DNA from: Lentisphaeria bacterium | GTDB taxonomy: Bacteria; Verrucomicrobiota; Lentisphaeria; Victivallales; UBA1829 | Direction: 5' to 3' | Length of the DNA stretch: 26,963 nt | Assembly: GCA_017623265.1 (NCBI GenBank) | Contig: JAGAPM010000108.1 | Coordinates: 1 to 26,963 of the forward strand | Translations under genes and position numbers: made by a program | The notes under the pieces: generated by a model | What the model saw: only the letters and a program-made list of their open reading frames with translations | Told to the model about the DNA's origin: nothing | Database searches by the model: none | Part shown: piece after piece, positions 6,939 through 14,944 of the stretch | How positions within the stretch are numbered: position 1 is the first letter of the stretch | Layout: each line of letters opens with the position of its first letter

Positions 6939-8501
6939 ATGAAACACGAACAGGAAATACCCGCAAAGATCGTGGAATTTCAGTCCGATGCTCTGGAACT
7001 GAAAGACCAGAAACTGCCGTTCATCATCCGCTGCTGTGTGTGGATCCCCTTCATTGTCCTCGCCTGCGCCATCGGATGGGCATGCTGGGCGGAAGTGGAT
7101 GTGGTGATCCAGGCAAACGGCAGACTTGTCACCGATAAACAGACGATCGTGATGAAACCGCTGGAACGCTCCGTGATCAAAAGCGTCCATGTAAAGATCG
7201 GCGATGTTGTCAAGAAGGATGAGATCCTCTTTACATTTGATCCGACTTTCAATCAGGCGGAAGCCGAACGGCTGAAAAATGAACAGATCATGCTCGGTGC
7301 GGAACTTGCCCGTCTGGACGCAGAAGCGGAAGGAAGGGAATATACAGCAAACGGCAATCAGCATGAACGGGAACAGCTGGCGATCTTCCAGCAGAACAAG
7401 CGCTTTTATGAAGCAAAAATGACCTATTACCGGAACGAGATCGATATGCTGACCGCCGAACTGGCACGTCTGGATGCGGAAGCACAGGACGGCGACTACA
7501 AGGATCAGAAGACCCGGCACGAACAGGAACAGTGGGCGATCTTCCGGCAGAATAAAAACTTCTACCTCGCCAAAATCGACTATTTCTCCGAAGCCAACAA
7601 GCGGATCGACGCCACGGTCAAGAGCCGTGAAGAAACGCTGAACAAACAGCAGGAACGGCTTGCCCAGTTCCAGAAACTGGAAAAAGAACAGTCCCGCCTG
7701 TTTGAATCCACCAGCACGGCACTGCGTGATCTGATCGAGATCACTGTTTCCCGAATGGAGATCGAAGCAAATATCGACATTCTGAAGAACGAACTGTTGG
7801 AACTGCCCCACCGGACCGCATCCCTCAAGGCGGAAGAGGAAGCCTTCATTCAGGAATGGCGGAAGGACATCTCGGAAAAACGGGTGGAAGTCCGCCGGAA
7901 ATTGACCACCATGGAAAACGAGGAAAAAGCGTTCGTTCAGGAATGGATGAAAGGGATCTCGGAAAAACGGGTGGATGTCCGCAGACGCCTGACCGCCGTG
8001 CTGAAAGACTTTGATAAAGTCAAACAGCTGTTGGAATATGTGGAACTGCGTTCGCCCTGCGATGCCGTAGTCCATGAGATCGCCACATTCTCTCCCGGAT
8101 CAGCAGTGCAGGAGGCAGAAGCACTCATCACGCTGGTCCCGCTGGATGGCGAAACGGAAATCGAGTGCGAGATCCGCCCGCAGGACATCGGCAAGGTTCA
8201 GGTCGGTTCCAATGCCCGAATCAAAATCTCCGCATACCCGTTCCAGAAACACGGAACGCTGTCCGGTCAGGTGCGTATGATTTCCGAAAATACTCATCAG
8301 AAGACGGAAGGTCCCATGACGACCACTTATTACCGCGGCAGAATGGGCGTAACCGGCGAACTGAAAAATATTCCGGAAGACTTCCGTCTCATCCCCGGCA
8401 TGGAGGTACAGTGTGAGATCAAATGCGACAAACGGCGTGTGATCGAATATGTACTCTATCCGTTGATCAAGGGGCTGGATGAAGCCATCCGCGAACCGTA
8501 A
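6939..8501 (+). CDS. HlyD-family membrane fusion protein with duplicated coiled-coil segments
   Basis: This 520-residue periplasmic adaptor bridges the ABC exporter to an outer-membrane channel. It has a cytoplasmic N-terminus, one membrane segment (about 33-50), a first lipoyl half (KSVHVKIGDVVKKDEILFTF, about 81-100), a long charged coiled coil (about 105-365), a second lipoyl half (ELRSPCDAVVHEI, 369-381) and a beta-barrel (about 400-500). The coil contains two internal tandem duplications, one with a 52-residue period and one with a 29-residue period (listed separately). GGAG near 6923, 12 nt upstream, supports the ATG at 6939. It is co-transcribed with the HlyB-like gene. Typical HlyD proteins are about 440-480 residues, and the duplications account for most of the excess. 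Confidence 0.92.
   Translation: MKHEQEIPAKIVEFQSDALELKDQKLPFIIRCCVWIPFIVLACAIGWACWAEVDVVIQANGRLVTDKQTIVMKPLERSVIKSVHVKIGDVVKKDEILFTFDPTFNQAEAERLKNEQIMLGAELARLDAEAEGREYTANGNQHEREQLAIFQQNKRFYEAKMTYYRNEIDMLTAELARLDAEAQDGDYKDQKTRHEQEQWAIFRQNKNFYLAKIDYFSEANKRIDATVKSREETLNKQQERLAQFQKLEKEQSRLFESTSTALRDLIEITVSRMEIEANIDILKNELLELPHRTASLKAEEEAFIQEWRKDISEKRVEVRRKLTTMENEEKAFVQEWMKGISEKRVDVRRRLTAVLKDFDKVKQLLEYVELRSPCDAVVHEIATFSPGSAVQEAEALITLVPLDGETEIECEIRPQDIGKVQVGSNARIKISAYPFQKHGTLSGQVRMISENTHQKTEGPMTTTYYRGRMGVTGELKNIPEDFRLIPGMEVQCEIKCDKRRVIEYVLYPLIKGLDEAIREP
7299..7610 (+). repeat. Tandem 156-bp (52-codon) duplication inside the HlyD-like gene
   Basis: Residues 121-172 and 173-224 of the adaptor are two copies of the same segment. 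Both begin AELARLDAEA, continue with a His-Glu-rich stretch before AIFQQNK or AIFRQNK, and then have FYEAK or FYLAK. The copies have diverged at the DNA level, so the event is not recent. Confidence 0.8.
7833..8006 (+). repeat. Tandem 87-bp (29-codon) duplication inside the HlyD-like gene
   Basis: Residues 299-327 and 328-356 are two copies. EEAFIQEWRKDISEKRVEVR in the first corresponds to EKAFVQEWMKGISEKRVDVR in the second. This lies in the descending half of the coiled coil, opposite the 52-residue duplication in the ascending half. Confidence 0.82.
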
Positions 8502-8518
8502 CTTCCTCAAGAACTGAC

Positions 8519-8570
8519 ACATTTGTGCGGCTCCGCCATTGCGCAAACTTGCCTGCCGCACAAATGTTTT
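8519..8570 (+). terminator. Rho-independent terminator of the secretion operon
   Basis: Perfect 13-bp arms ACATTTGTGCGGC (8519-8531) and GCCGCACAAATGT (8555-8567) enclose a 23-nt loop, and the run TTTT follows at 8567-8570. The hairpin begins 18 bp after the stop codon of the HlyD-like gene. Confidence 0.8.
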
Positions 8571-8613
8571 ACAAGCACACAAAACGGATAAAAAACGTTA
8601 AGGAGAGCAGTCC

Positions 8614-9150
8614 ATGAGCAAACGTATTGAGATCCCTGCAGAAAAATTCCGTACCGATATTTGTAAACTTTGGAGCAAGGACTGGCTGCTGCTGACCGCA
8701 GGCGACCGGGATGACTTCAACGCCATGACAGTGGGCTGGGGATCCATCGGCACCATGTGGGGAAAGCCTTTTGCCATGATCGTGGTCCGTCCCCAGCGGC
8801 ATACCATCGGGTATCTGGAAAGAGGAACCGACTTCACGCTGACGGCGTTTCCGGAAACCTTCCGCAGTGCCTTACAGTTCTGCGGCTCCAAGTCCGGACG
8901 GGATGTTCCGTGCAAGGCGGTGGCGGCAGGTCTGACGCCCATTGTCTCTGCTCAAGTCGCATCCCCCGGATACGAAGAAGCGGAACTGATTATTGAGTGT
9001 AAAAAATCCTTCAAGAGCAGCATGAAGGCAGAGCAGTTCCTGAACCCGGACGACATCAAAAACTGGTATCCGGCGGAAGATTTCCACGAGATCTATTTCG
9101 GTGAGATCGTGCGGATCTCCGGTACGGAAAAATATCTTGCCAAAGATTAA
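8614..9150 (+). CDS. Flavin reductase-like FMN-binding protein
   Basis: This 178-residue soluble protein belongs to the flavin reductase-like domain family. NAMTVGWGSIGTMWGKPFA and VVRPQRHTIGYLERGTDFTL match the FMN-binding split-barrel pattern (the NxMT..W and RP.RhT motifs). Members bind FMN and act as NAD(P)H:flavin reductases or electron carriers; the partner is unknown. AGGAG lies about ten bases before the ATG at 8614. The gene stands alone between the terminator at 8519-8570 and the convergent murD. The two stop codons overlap by 4 bp, leaving no room for a separate terminator. Confidence 0.85.
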   Translation: MSKRIEIPAEKFRTDICKLWSKDWLLLTAGDRDDFNAMTVGWGSIGTMWGKPFAMIVVRPQRHTIGYLERGTDFTLTAFPETFRSALQFCGSKSGRDVPCKAVAAGLTPIVSAQVASPGYEEAELIIECKKSFKSSMKAEQFLNPDDIKNWYPAEDFHEIYFGEIVRISGTEKYLAKD

Positions 9151-10475
9151 GCGCCGGTCACTTCCCGGACGATCTCTTTGAAACAGTTTCCCCGCTCCCT
9201 GTAGTTTTTGAACTCATCCATACTTGCGGTGGCGGGGGAAAGCAACACCACATCGCCGGATACGGCTTCAACGCACATTTTCCGGGCGGCGGAGCGGAAA
9301 TCGCCACAGTCCTCCATATCGCAGCAGCCCGCCAGAGCGGCGGCAACTTTCTGCCGACATTCTCCGGCGAGAAAGATTTTTTTCACACTGGTGAGATAGG
9401 GAATCAACTCCTTGAAATCCATATCTTTATCCAATCCGCCGAGCAGCAGAAGAATATTCTTTTTCCCGTCGTTGCTCCGGAACATTTCCAATGCGGCATT
9501 AACAGCGTGGGGATTGGTGGCTTTTGAGTCATCCACATAGCGGATCCCGTTCTTTTCCAGAAAACATTCGGCACGATGGTGATCCGGCGCAAAGTTTTTG
9601 AGGGCGTCCAGAACAGGCTGACACACGAACATCTGTTCGCCTTTTGCAGCGGCGAGGATCGCCAGTGCCGCCATCATATTTTCTGCATTGTGTTTTCCTT
9701 TGAGAGCAGCAGAATTGAAGTCAAAGACCGGTTTTCCCCGCCAGCAGATCCAGTCATCTTTCAAGGTCAGATCGGCAGTCTGATCGTATGCGGAAAAGGT
9801 GATCACAGGGACATCGGTTTTCAGGAACATTTTCCGTTCCTGTACCAGATTGGAGTTGAGGACCACTGCTTTCCGTGCGGAGTTTGCCAGAACAAACTTG
9901 ACTTTTGCGTATTCCTCCATGGAACCGTGGCGGTCCACATGATCGCTCGCCAGATTCAGCACGGCAGCGACTTCCACTGGAAAGGATTCCGCCCGCTCCA
10001 GCTGGAAAGAACTGATCTCCACAATGAGACGGTCAACCGAGCCGTTCCGGTGGGCAATAACGCCATCGCTCAACCCGGCGCCGATGTTTCCGGCACTTTC
10101 CGCCGCCTCGCCCGCCGCCTGAAAAATGACCGTGGTCAGTTCGGTGGTGGTAGTCTTACCGTTTGTACCGGTGATGCCGATCAGGGGGCAATCTGTATTT
10201 TCTGCGGCGAACTCCAGTTCCCCGATGACCCGGTCCGATGCAGCTTTGATCTGTCTGAGCAGAGGATTTCCGGCACGGATCCCGGGGCTGAGGACAGCCG
10301 TTTGGAAATGGTAGGGCAGCGGCTCGGCAGCGTTCCATGGAGCGAGAGCATCCGGCAAATCCGGTTGTTCTTTTTCATCCAGCACGAGATATGATTTTTT
10401 CAAAAAGGCAGCGAGGCGTGCAGCGGCTTTTCCGCTGACACCATATCCGGCGATCAGTATTTCATAATTGTTCAT
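9147..10475 (-). CDS. murD: UDP-N-acetylmuramoyl-L-alanine--D-glutamate ligase
   Basis: This 442-residue cytoplasmic Mur ligase adds D-glutamate to UDP-MurNAc-L-Ala during peptidoglycan precursor synthesis. The Rossmann N-terminal domain begins with ILIAGYGVSGKAAAR. The central ATPase has GITGTNGKTTTTE (P-loop about 103-110), followed by DDSKATNPHAVNAAL (the carbamylated-lysine/substrate region), LLLGGLDKDMDF, and the C-terminal LLSPATASMDEFKNY typical of MurD. The start at 10475 has AGGAG nine bases upstream. An earlier in-frame codon at 10526 falls within the promoter's -35 box and is rejected. murD usually sits in the dcw cluster; here it is alone, divergent from ychF, with a murJ homologue in the operon opposite. 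Confidence 0.95.
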   Translation of the reverse strand: MNNYEILIAGYGVSGKAAARLAAFLKKSYLVLDEKEQPDLPDALAPWNAAEPLPYHFQTAVLSPGIRAGNPLLRQIKAASDRVIGELEFAAENTDCPLIGITGTNGKTTTTELTTVIFQAAGEAAESAGNIGAGLSDGVIAHRNGSVDRLIVEISSFQLERAESFPVEVAAVLNLASDHVDRHGSMEEYAKVKFVLANSARKAVVLNSNLVQERKMFLKTDVPVITFSAYDQTADLTLKDDWICWRGKPVFDFNSAALKGKHNAENMMAALAILAAAKGEQMFVCQPVLDALKNFAPDHHRAECFLEKNGIRYVDDSKATNPHAVNAALEMFRSNDGKKNILLLLGGLDKDMDFKELIPYLTSVKKIFLAGECRQKVAAALAGCCDMEDCGDFRSAARKMCVEAVSGDVVLLSPATASMDEFKNYRERGNCFKEIVREVTGA

Positions 10476-10498
10476 CTCAAGATTCTCCTGTTTCGGGT

Positions 10499-10526
10499 AA
10501 AATACATTGCTTTTTGCAAAAATCAA
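10499..10526 (-). promoter_or_regulatory. Probable murD promoter
   Basis: On the minus strand, TTGATT (10521-10526) and TATTTT (10499-10504) are separated by 16 bp. The -35 box lies 2 bp from the -35 box of the divergent ychF promoter. The predicted start leaves a leader of about 15-20 nt before murD. Confidence 0.5.
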
Positions 10527-10528
10527 AG

Positions 10529-10556
10529 TTGAAGAAATAAAAAAATGTGGTATATT
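10529..10556 (+). promoter_or_regulatory. Sigma70-type promoter for the ychF operon
   Basis: TTGAAG (10529-10534) and TATATT (10551-10556) are separated by 16 bp. Transcription would start near 10563, about 37 nt before the ychF ATG. It is placed back to back with the murD promoter. Confidence 0.65.
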
Positions 10557-10599
10557 TTACGATGTTATAATTTTACACCATTTCAAGGAGAAAGAAAAC

Positions 10600-11700
10600 A
10601 TGGGTTTTGCTTGTGGCTTTGTGGGACTTCCCAATGTGGGGAAATCGACTCTTTTCAATGCACTTTCACATGGCGGAGCTGCTGCTGCCAATTTCCCGTT
10701 CTGCACCATTGAACCGAATACGGGCGTCGTTCCGGTACCGGATAAGCGGCTGGATGAACTGGCAAAACTGGAAAATTCCGCCAAGATCGTTCCGGCAACG
10801 ATGAAGTTTATCGACATTGCCGGTCTGGTGGAAGGGGCAAGTCAGGGACAGGGTCTCGGGAACCAATTTCTGGGGCATATCCGGGGCGTGGATGCCGTGG
10901 CACATGTGGTGCGCTTGTTTGCGGATTCGGACGTGGTTCATGTTTCCGGCAGCATTGATCCCTCCCGAGACCTGGAACTGATCCTGACAGAGCTGATGCT
11001 GGCTGATTTGGATTTTCTGCAGAATAAGCTGGAAAAATCCCGCAAACTGTTCCGTTCCGGCGATCCGGAATTGAAACTGGAACTGGAGATCACTCAATCT
11101 TTCATCAAGGATCTGGAAGACGGCAGAATGCCCGCCTGGAATCGGGAAGATCCGAAAGTCTGCGCGGTGGTCGCCTCCATGCAGATGCTCACAACCATGC
11201 CCGCATTCGTCTGCGCCAATACGGACGAAACCGCCTTCCGGAACTTCGGCAAGGACGAAGTCTCGAAGAAACTGATCGAAACAGCAGCAAAGCACGGCAT
11301 GGAAGTGGTTCCTGTCTGCGCGAAACTGGAAGAAGAACTGGGACAGCTGGATCCGGAGGAAGCGGCGGTATTTCTGGAAGATATCGGGGTGACAGAAAGC
11401 GGTCTGGAACGGGTGATCCATACGGGATACCGTCTGCTGGATTACATTACATTCTTCACAGCCGGCCCCACCGAAGCCCATGCCTGGACGATCACCCGGG
11501 GCATGACGGCACCGGAAGCGGCGGGCAAGATCCACACGGATATGCTGCGCGGTTTCATCCGGATGGAAGTGGTGTCTTACGACGATATTATCAAGTACGG
11601 CGGCTGGAACGAAGCAAAACTTGCCGGCAAACTGCGTATCGAAGGGAAAGAATATATTGTCCAGGACGGCGACAACGTGTTCGTCCGCTTCTCCGTCTGA
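10600..11700 (+). CDS. ychF: Redox-regulated ATPase YchF (Obg-family)
   Basis: This 366-residue cytoplasmic P-loop NTPase is the YchF/OLA1 member of the Obg family. It is a ribosome-associated ATPase. Visible motifs are the P-loop GLPNVGKST (9-17), the switch region NFPFCTIEPNTGVVPVPD, the Walker B region DIAGLVEGASQGQGLG, and ANTDE in place of the NKxD guanine motif, which agrees with the ATP preference of YchF. The C-terminal TGS domain ends in EGKEYIVQDGDNVFVRF. AAGGAG (10585-10590) nine bases upstream decides the ATG at 10600; an earlier in-frame codon at 10507 would place translation upstream of the promoter. It is the first gene of an apparent seven-gene operon. Confidence 0.96.
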   Translation: MGFACGFVGLPNVGKSTLFNALSHGGAAAANFPFCTIEPNTGVVPVPDKRLDELAKLENSAKIVPATMKFIDIAGLVEGASQGQGLGNQFLGHIRGVDAVAHVVRLFADSDVVHVSGSIDPSRDLELILTELMLADLDFLQNKLEKSRKLFRSGDPELKLELEITQSFIKDLEDGRMPAWNREDPKVCAVVASMQMLTTMPAFVCANTDETAFRNFGKDEVSKKLIETAAKHGMEVVPVCAKLEEELGQLDPEEAAVFLEDIGVTESGLERVIHTGYRLLDYITFFTAGPTEAHAWTITRGMTAPEAAGKIHTDMLRGFIRMEVVSYDDIIKYGGWNEAKLAGKLRIEGKEYIVQDGDNVFVRFSV

Positions 11701-13282
11701 TCCGGGCAAAGGAAGCGGCACATTTCTGACCAGTGCGCGGAATCTTTCGATCTCCGTGTTCGGCAGCCGTATTCTTGGATTTCTGCGTGATATTTTTCTG
11801 AGTGCGTTTCTGGGGGGCGGTGCGTTGATGTCCGCCTGGGTCCAGGCGTCCGGCTGGGCAAATATGTTCCGGCAGATCCTTGGTGAAGGGGCACTCGGTC
11901 AGGCATTGGTTCCGATCCTCTCCCAGACCTTACAGCAGGAGGGCGGGGAACGGACCCGGCAGAAGTTCAGCACGTTGTTCATCTATCTGACGCTGCTGCT
12001 GGCATTTCTGACAATTCTCATCGCCCTGCCTCTGTTTCTGCTGGCAGACTATTTTACGAACCCGATCTGGCGGATCGCAGCGCTGCTGACTCCAATCCTG
12101 ATGCCCTACTCCATCTTCATCTGCAGTGTGGGCGTTATGACATCCTGCCTGAACATGAAGCGGGTCTATTTTCTGCCTTCTCTGACGGCGATCCTGCAGA
12201 ATCTCATCATCATCGGGGCGCTGTTCTTTCTGTGTCCGCTGTTCAACACAGGCTGGGGAAAAGTAAAGATACTCTCCTTTTCCGTTCTGTTTGCCGGAGT
12301 GATCGAATTTCTTTTCATGCTCTGGCTGCTGAAACGGGAAAATCTGATGCTGACCTTCTCCGGGACGGTCTGGAAGGATCTTGCCACGTTGAAAGAGATC
12401 TTCACCGTGGCACTGCCGGGGATCGTTGCTGCCGGTGTACATGTGATCAGCGCCCAGACCGACCGGCTGATCTCCGGAAACATTCCGCATTTTGCCGGAG
12501 AGATCGGGGAATATGCCACCAGTGCGTTGTATTACAGTGACCGTCTTGTGCTGCTGCCGGTAGGCGTGTTCGCTTTTTCCTACGGCACCGTGGCGCTGAC
12601 AGAGATGTCTCACGCACACGCTGAAAATGACCTGACCAAGTTCCGGAATACACTGGGGATCAGTATGCGGAATCTGATGTTCCTATCGATTCCCATCACG
12701 GTCTTTTTCTTTGCCTTCGGACGGGAGATCCTGCAAGTGCTTTTCATGCGGGGAAGATTCGATGCAACAGCACTGGAACAGACACTTTTTGCCCTGCAGT
12801 TCTATGTATTCGGCATTCCGGCATTTGCGGCACTGAAACTGATGACAGCCGCCTTTACCTCCCGGAAAGACATGAAAACGCCATTCTACACGGGGCTGAT
12901 CGCCATTGCGGTCAATATTGTACTGAACCTGCTTCTGATGATCCCCATGCGTCAGGGGGGAATCGCCCTTGCCACGGTGATCTCTGTTTTTCTGAACAAT
13001 ATTCTGCTGCTGCTCCTGTTGGAAAAACGGACAAAGATCGGGATCCCGGTCCGCTATGGTACGATCTTTCTGTTGAAAATGGCGACGGCATCGGTGCTGC
13101 CGTTAGCGGTATCGATTCCTGTCTGCCGGTATCTGCAGGGAATGATCGCCCATCCGTTTACCGGGGCTCTTTCCGGATTGGCTGCGGCGGGCATATTTTA
13201 CGGGATCTTTCTGCTGTTGCTGGCGAAAGTGCTGAAACTTTCCGAGGCACAGGCTGTTCTGAAGAAATTATTGAAACATTAA
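11657..13282 (+). CDS. murJ: Lipid II flippase MurJ/MviN family (start uncertain)
   Basis: This polytopic inner-membrane protein (about 14 segments) flips undecaprenyl-linked peptidoglycan precursor to the periplasm. Family hallmarks are SRILGFLRDIFLSAFLG, ILGEGALGQALVPILS, YYSDRLVLLPVGVFAFSYGT and VLFMRGRFDATALEQT. No ATG lies near the expected start. The open frame begins with TTG at 11621 and 11657, both inside ychF; 11657 has GAAGGG about ten bases upstream and is used here (541 residues). Homology begins only near 11729, so a CTG at 11726, preceded by AAGGA at 11709, may be the true start (518 residues). The first residues from 11657 read as an out-of-frame copy of ychF codons. The gene overlaps ychF and precedes a nitroreductase after 29 bp. 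Confidence 0.9.
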   Translation: MSRTATTCSSASPSDPGKGSGTFLTSARNLSISVFGSRILGFLRDIFLSAFLGGGALMSAWVQASGWANMFRQILGEGALGQALVPILSQTLQQEGGERTRQKFSTLFIYLTLLLAFLTILIALPLFLLADYFTNPIWRIAALLTPILMPYSIFICSVGVMTSCLNMKRVYFLPSLTAILQNLIIIGALFFLCPLFNTGWGKVKILSFSVLFAGVIEFLFMLWLLKRENLMLTFSGTVWKDLATLKEIFTVALPGIVAAGVHVISAQTDRLISGNIPHFAGEIGEYATSALYYSDRLVLLPVGVFAFSYGTVALTEMSHAHAENDLTKFRNTLGISMRNLMFLSIPITVFFFAFGREILQVLFMRGRFDATALEQTLFALQFYVFGIPAFAALKLMTAAFTSRKDMKTPFYTGLIAIAVNIVLNLLLMIPMRQGGIALATVISVFLNNILLLLLLEKRTKIGIPVRYGTIFLLKMATASVLPLAVSIPVCRYLQGMIAHPFTGALSGLAAAGIFYGIFLLLLAKVLKLSEAQAVLKKLLKH

Positions 13283-13311
13283 AAAAATATCAGGAAAGGA
13301 GTCAGGAATTT

Positions 13312-13824
13312 ATGGAATTCTATGATGTTCTCCGTACGCGCAGAAGTATGCGCGGCTATAAACCGGATCCGGTTCCGGAATCGGCGCTGGATGCGATCAA
13401 AGAAGCGATCCGGCTTGCACCGAGCGGGTGCAATCTTCAGCCGTTCCGGTTCATTTTCATCAAAAACGAAGAATTGCGGAAAAAGATTGCGGCATATTAT
13501 CCCTTCGGCTGGCTGGATCAGCCGCCGGTCCTTATTGCGGCAGTGGGCAATGCCGATATGGCATGGCACCGGCTGGATGGGGCTCACGAATCGATCATTG
13601 AACTGGATATCGGAATCGCCATGGAACATGTTCAGTTGGCGGCGACTGCAGAGGGACTCAATTCCTGCTGGATCGGTGCCTTCCCCCGGAAAGAAGTCAA
13701 CGAACTGCTGAAGGTGGAAGCGCCGTGGAGCGTGGTCGCCCTCACCGCCCTTGGTTACGGTGCAAAAAATCCGGCAGCCCGTCCCAATAAAACCGATAAC
13801 GAACTTTTTGAGGATATAGATTGA
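13312..13824 (+). CDS. Nitroreductase-family FMN oxidoreductase
   Basis: This 170-residue protein has the nitroreductase fold. The N-terminal MEFYDVLRTRRSMRGYKPDP is the FMN-phosphate-binding Arg cluster, RLAPSGCNLQPFRFI is the second conserved segment, and LNSCWIGAF with ALGYG lies near the C-terminus. Members use FMN and NAD(P)H to reduce nitro compounds, quinones or flavins; the substrate is not readable. At 170 residues it belongs to the short form. AAGGAG near 13296 precedes the ATG. It follows murJ by 29 bp and is followed after one base by an unknown gene, so it is probably part of the ychF operon. Confidence 0.88.
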   Translation: MEFYDVLRTRRSMRGYKPDPVPESALDAIKEAIRLAPSGCNLQPFRFIFIKNEELRKKIAAYYPFGWLDQPPVLIAAVGNADMAWHRLDGAHESIIELDIGIAMEHVQLAATAEGLNSCWIGAFPRKEVNELLKVEAPWSVVALTALGYGAKNPAARPNKTDNELFEDID

Positions 13825-13825
13825 T

Positions 13826-14932
13826 ATGTTGGACTGGACATTTGAAAAAACAGGAAATCATGTTTTCTATACAGCCGAAACGGCATCTGCGATCTTCCGC
13901 ATGGACCAGCCCGATTACGGCAGTTTCACGTATGAAACGGCATCCGGCTTGAAGGCACAATCCCTGTTTGCGCAGTTCAGCGATTTTTCGGAATCGCTGG
14001 CACTGCACAACAGAAGAAAGCCCCACGTATCCGAAAACGGCGAAGAGCTTTCTCTGGATACGGAAAATCCCATTCCTTTTGGAGCGGAACCCAAAGTCAT
14101 CCGTTCATTCCGCTGCAGTGAAGGCGGCCTTGCAGTCACCACGACTCTCTCCATGCGCCACTCGTTCAAATTGCAGAGTATCTTTGCCGGCGGTCTGGAA
14201 TTTTCCGGAAAGATCAGCAAATTTGCGATTTCAGCTGTCCCGGAACAGGCGGGTGCGATCAGCTGTGATCTTGCATGGCAGTCGATCAGCGGGACAGCAG
14301 AAGGAACGGTTCTTTTTGATTCAACGGTTCCGCCTTTACGTGTTATCACGGCGGCGGCAGACGGATCCACGCTGACTTTCGAACTTGGGGAAGATATCTG
14401 GCGCTGGGTCCATGCCAAACGGATCTCCGGGATCAGCCGTTACACCGTTACATGGAAAGAGGATAAACTGGTCTTTGCGTGGCAGCTTTACACATTTACA
14501 CCAGAAAATGAAGAAACGCTCATGCCGGACGGCAGAGACTGGCGGCTGCATTACCGTCTGCTTGCCGGAGCGGCAATACCGGAAATGTTCAAGGCGGCAG
14601 ACTGCAAAGCGGTATTTGATCTCAACAAAGTGAAAGTACAGAGTTCCGCCCTGCTCTCTGACGGTTCAAAAACGCTCTGTTTTTCTGCGGCGCCTACACT
14701 CAACGCATTCAAAAAATGGATGCGTCAGCAATTTGCAGATGCACAGGAAGGAGATATTTTCGGTCTGAAAACCTGCGGAGATCATCTCTGTCTGACCGCC
14801 GCACACATGGACCGGGCAAAACTCAAAGAACTGCCTCACTGGGATGCACCCGCCATTGCAGAGGCGGTCCGCTGGGCAAACCGCCAACTGGCAAAATACG
14901 GTGCCCGTCTGGTACTGATTCAGGAATCATAA
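13826..14932 (+). CDS. Protein of unknown function (368 residues)
   Basis: I do not recognise this 368-residue protein. It has no signal peptide and no convincing membrane segment, so it is probably cytoplasmic. Short alternating polar and hydrophobic strands through about residues 1-230 look beta-rich, such as a beta-sandwich. The last 90 residues look more alpha-helical and contain several Cys and His (KTCGDHLCLTAAHMD), but no recognised metal motif. It starts one base after the nitroreductase stop and ends 12 bp before a polysaccharide deacetylase, so it is almost certainly co-transcribed with both. Codon use resembles the neighbours and nothing suggests transfer. A role with the deacetylase in glycan handling is a guess from position only. 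Confidence 0.75.
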   Translation: MLDWTFEKTGNHVFYTAETASAIFRMDQPDYGSFTYETASGLKAQSLFAQFSDFSESLALHNRRKPHVSENGEELSLDTENPIPFGAEPKVIRSFRCSEGGLAVTTTLSMRHSFKLQSIFAGGLEFSGKISKFAISAVPEQAGAISCDLAWQSISGTAEGTVLFDSTVPPLRVITAAADGSTLTFELGEDIWRWVHAKRISGISRYTVTWKEDKLVFAWQLYTFTPENEETLMPDGRDWRLHYRLLAGAAIPEMFKAADCKAVFDLNKVKVQSSALLSDGSKTLCFSAAPTLNAFKKWMRQQFADAQEGDIFGLKTCGDHLCLTAAHMDRAKLKELPHWDAPAIAEAVRWANRQLAKYGARLVLIQES

Positions 14933-14944
14933 GGAGACCGGAAC

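Noticed and set aside
7299..8006. CRISPR-like or satellite repeat array
   Set aside because: There are only two copies of each unit, they are in frame inside one gene and diverged as protein duplications, without spacers.
5841..8075. Very long minus-strand open frame (744 codons) opposite the HlyB-like and HlyD-like genes
   Set aside because: The apparent internal repeats in its translation simply mirror the duplications in the HlyD-like gene. No independent evidence for translation.
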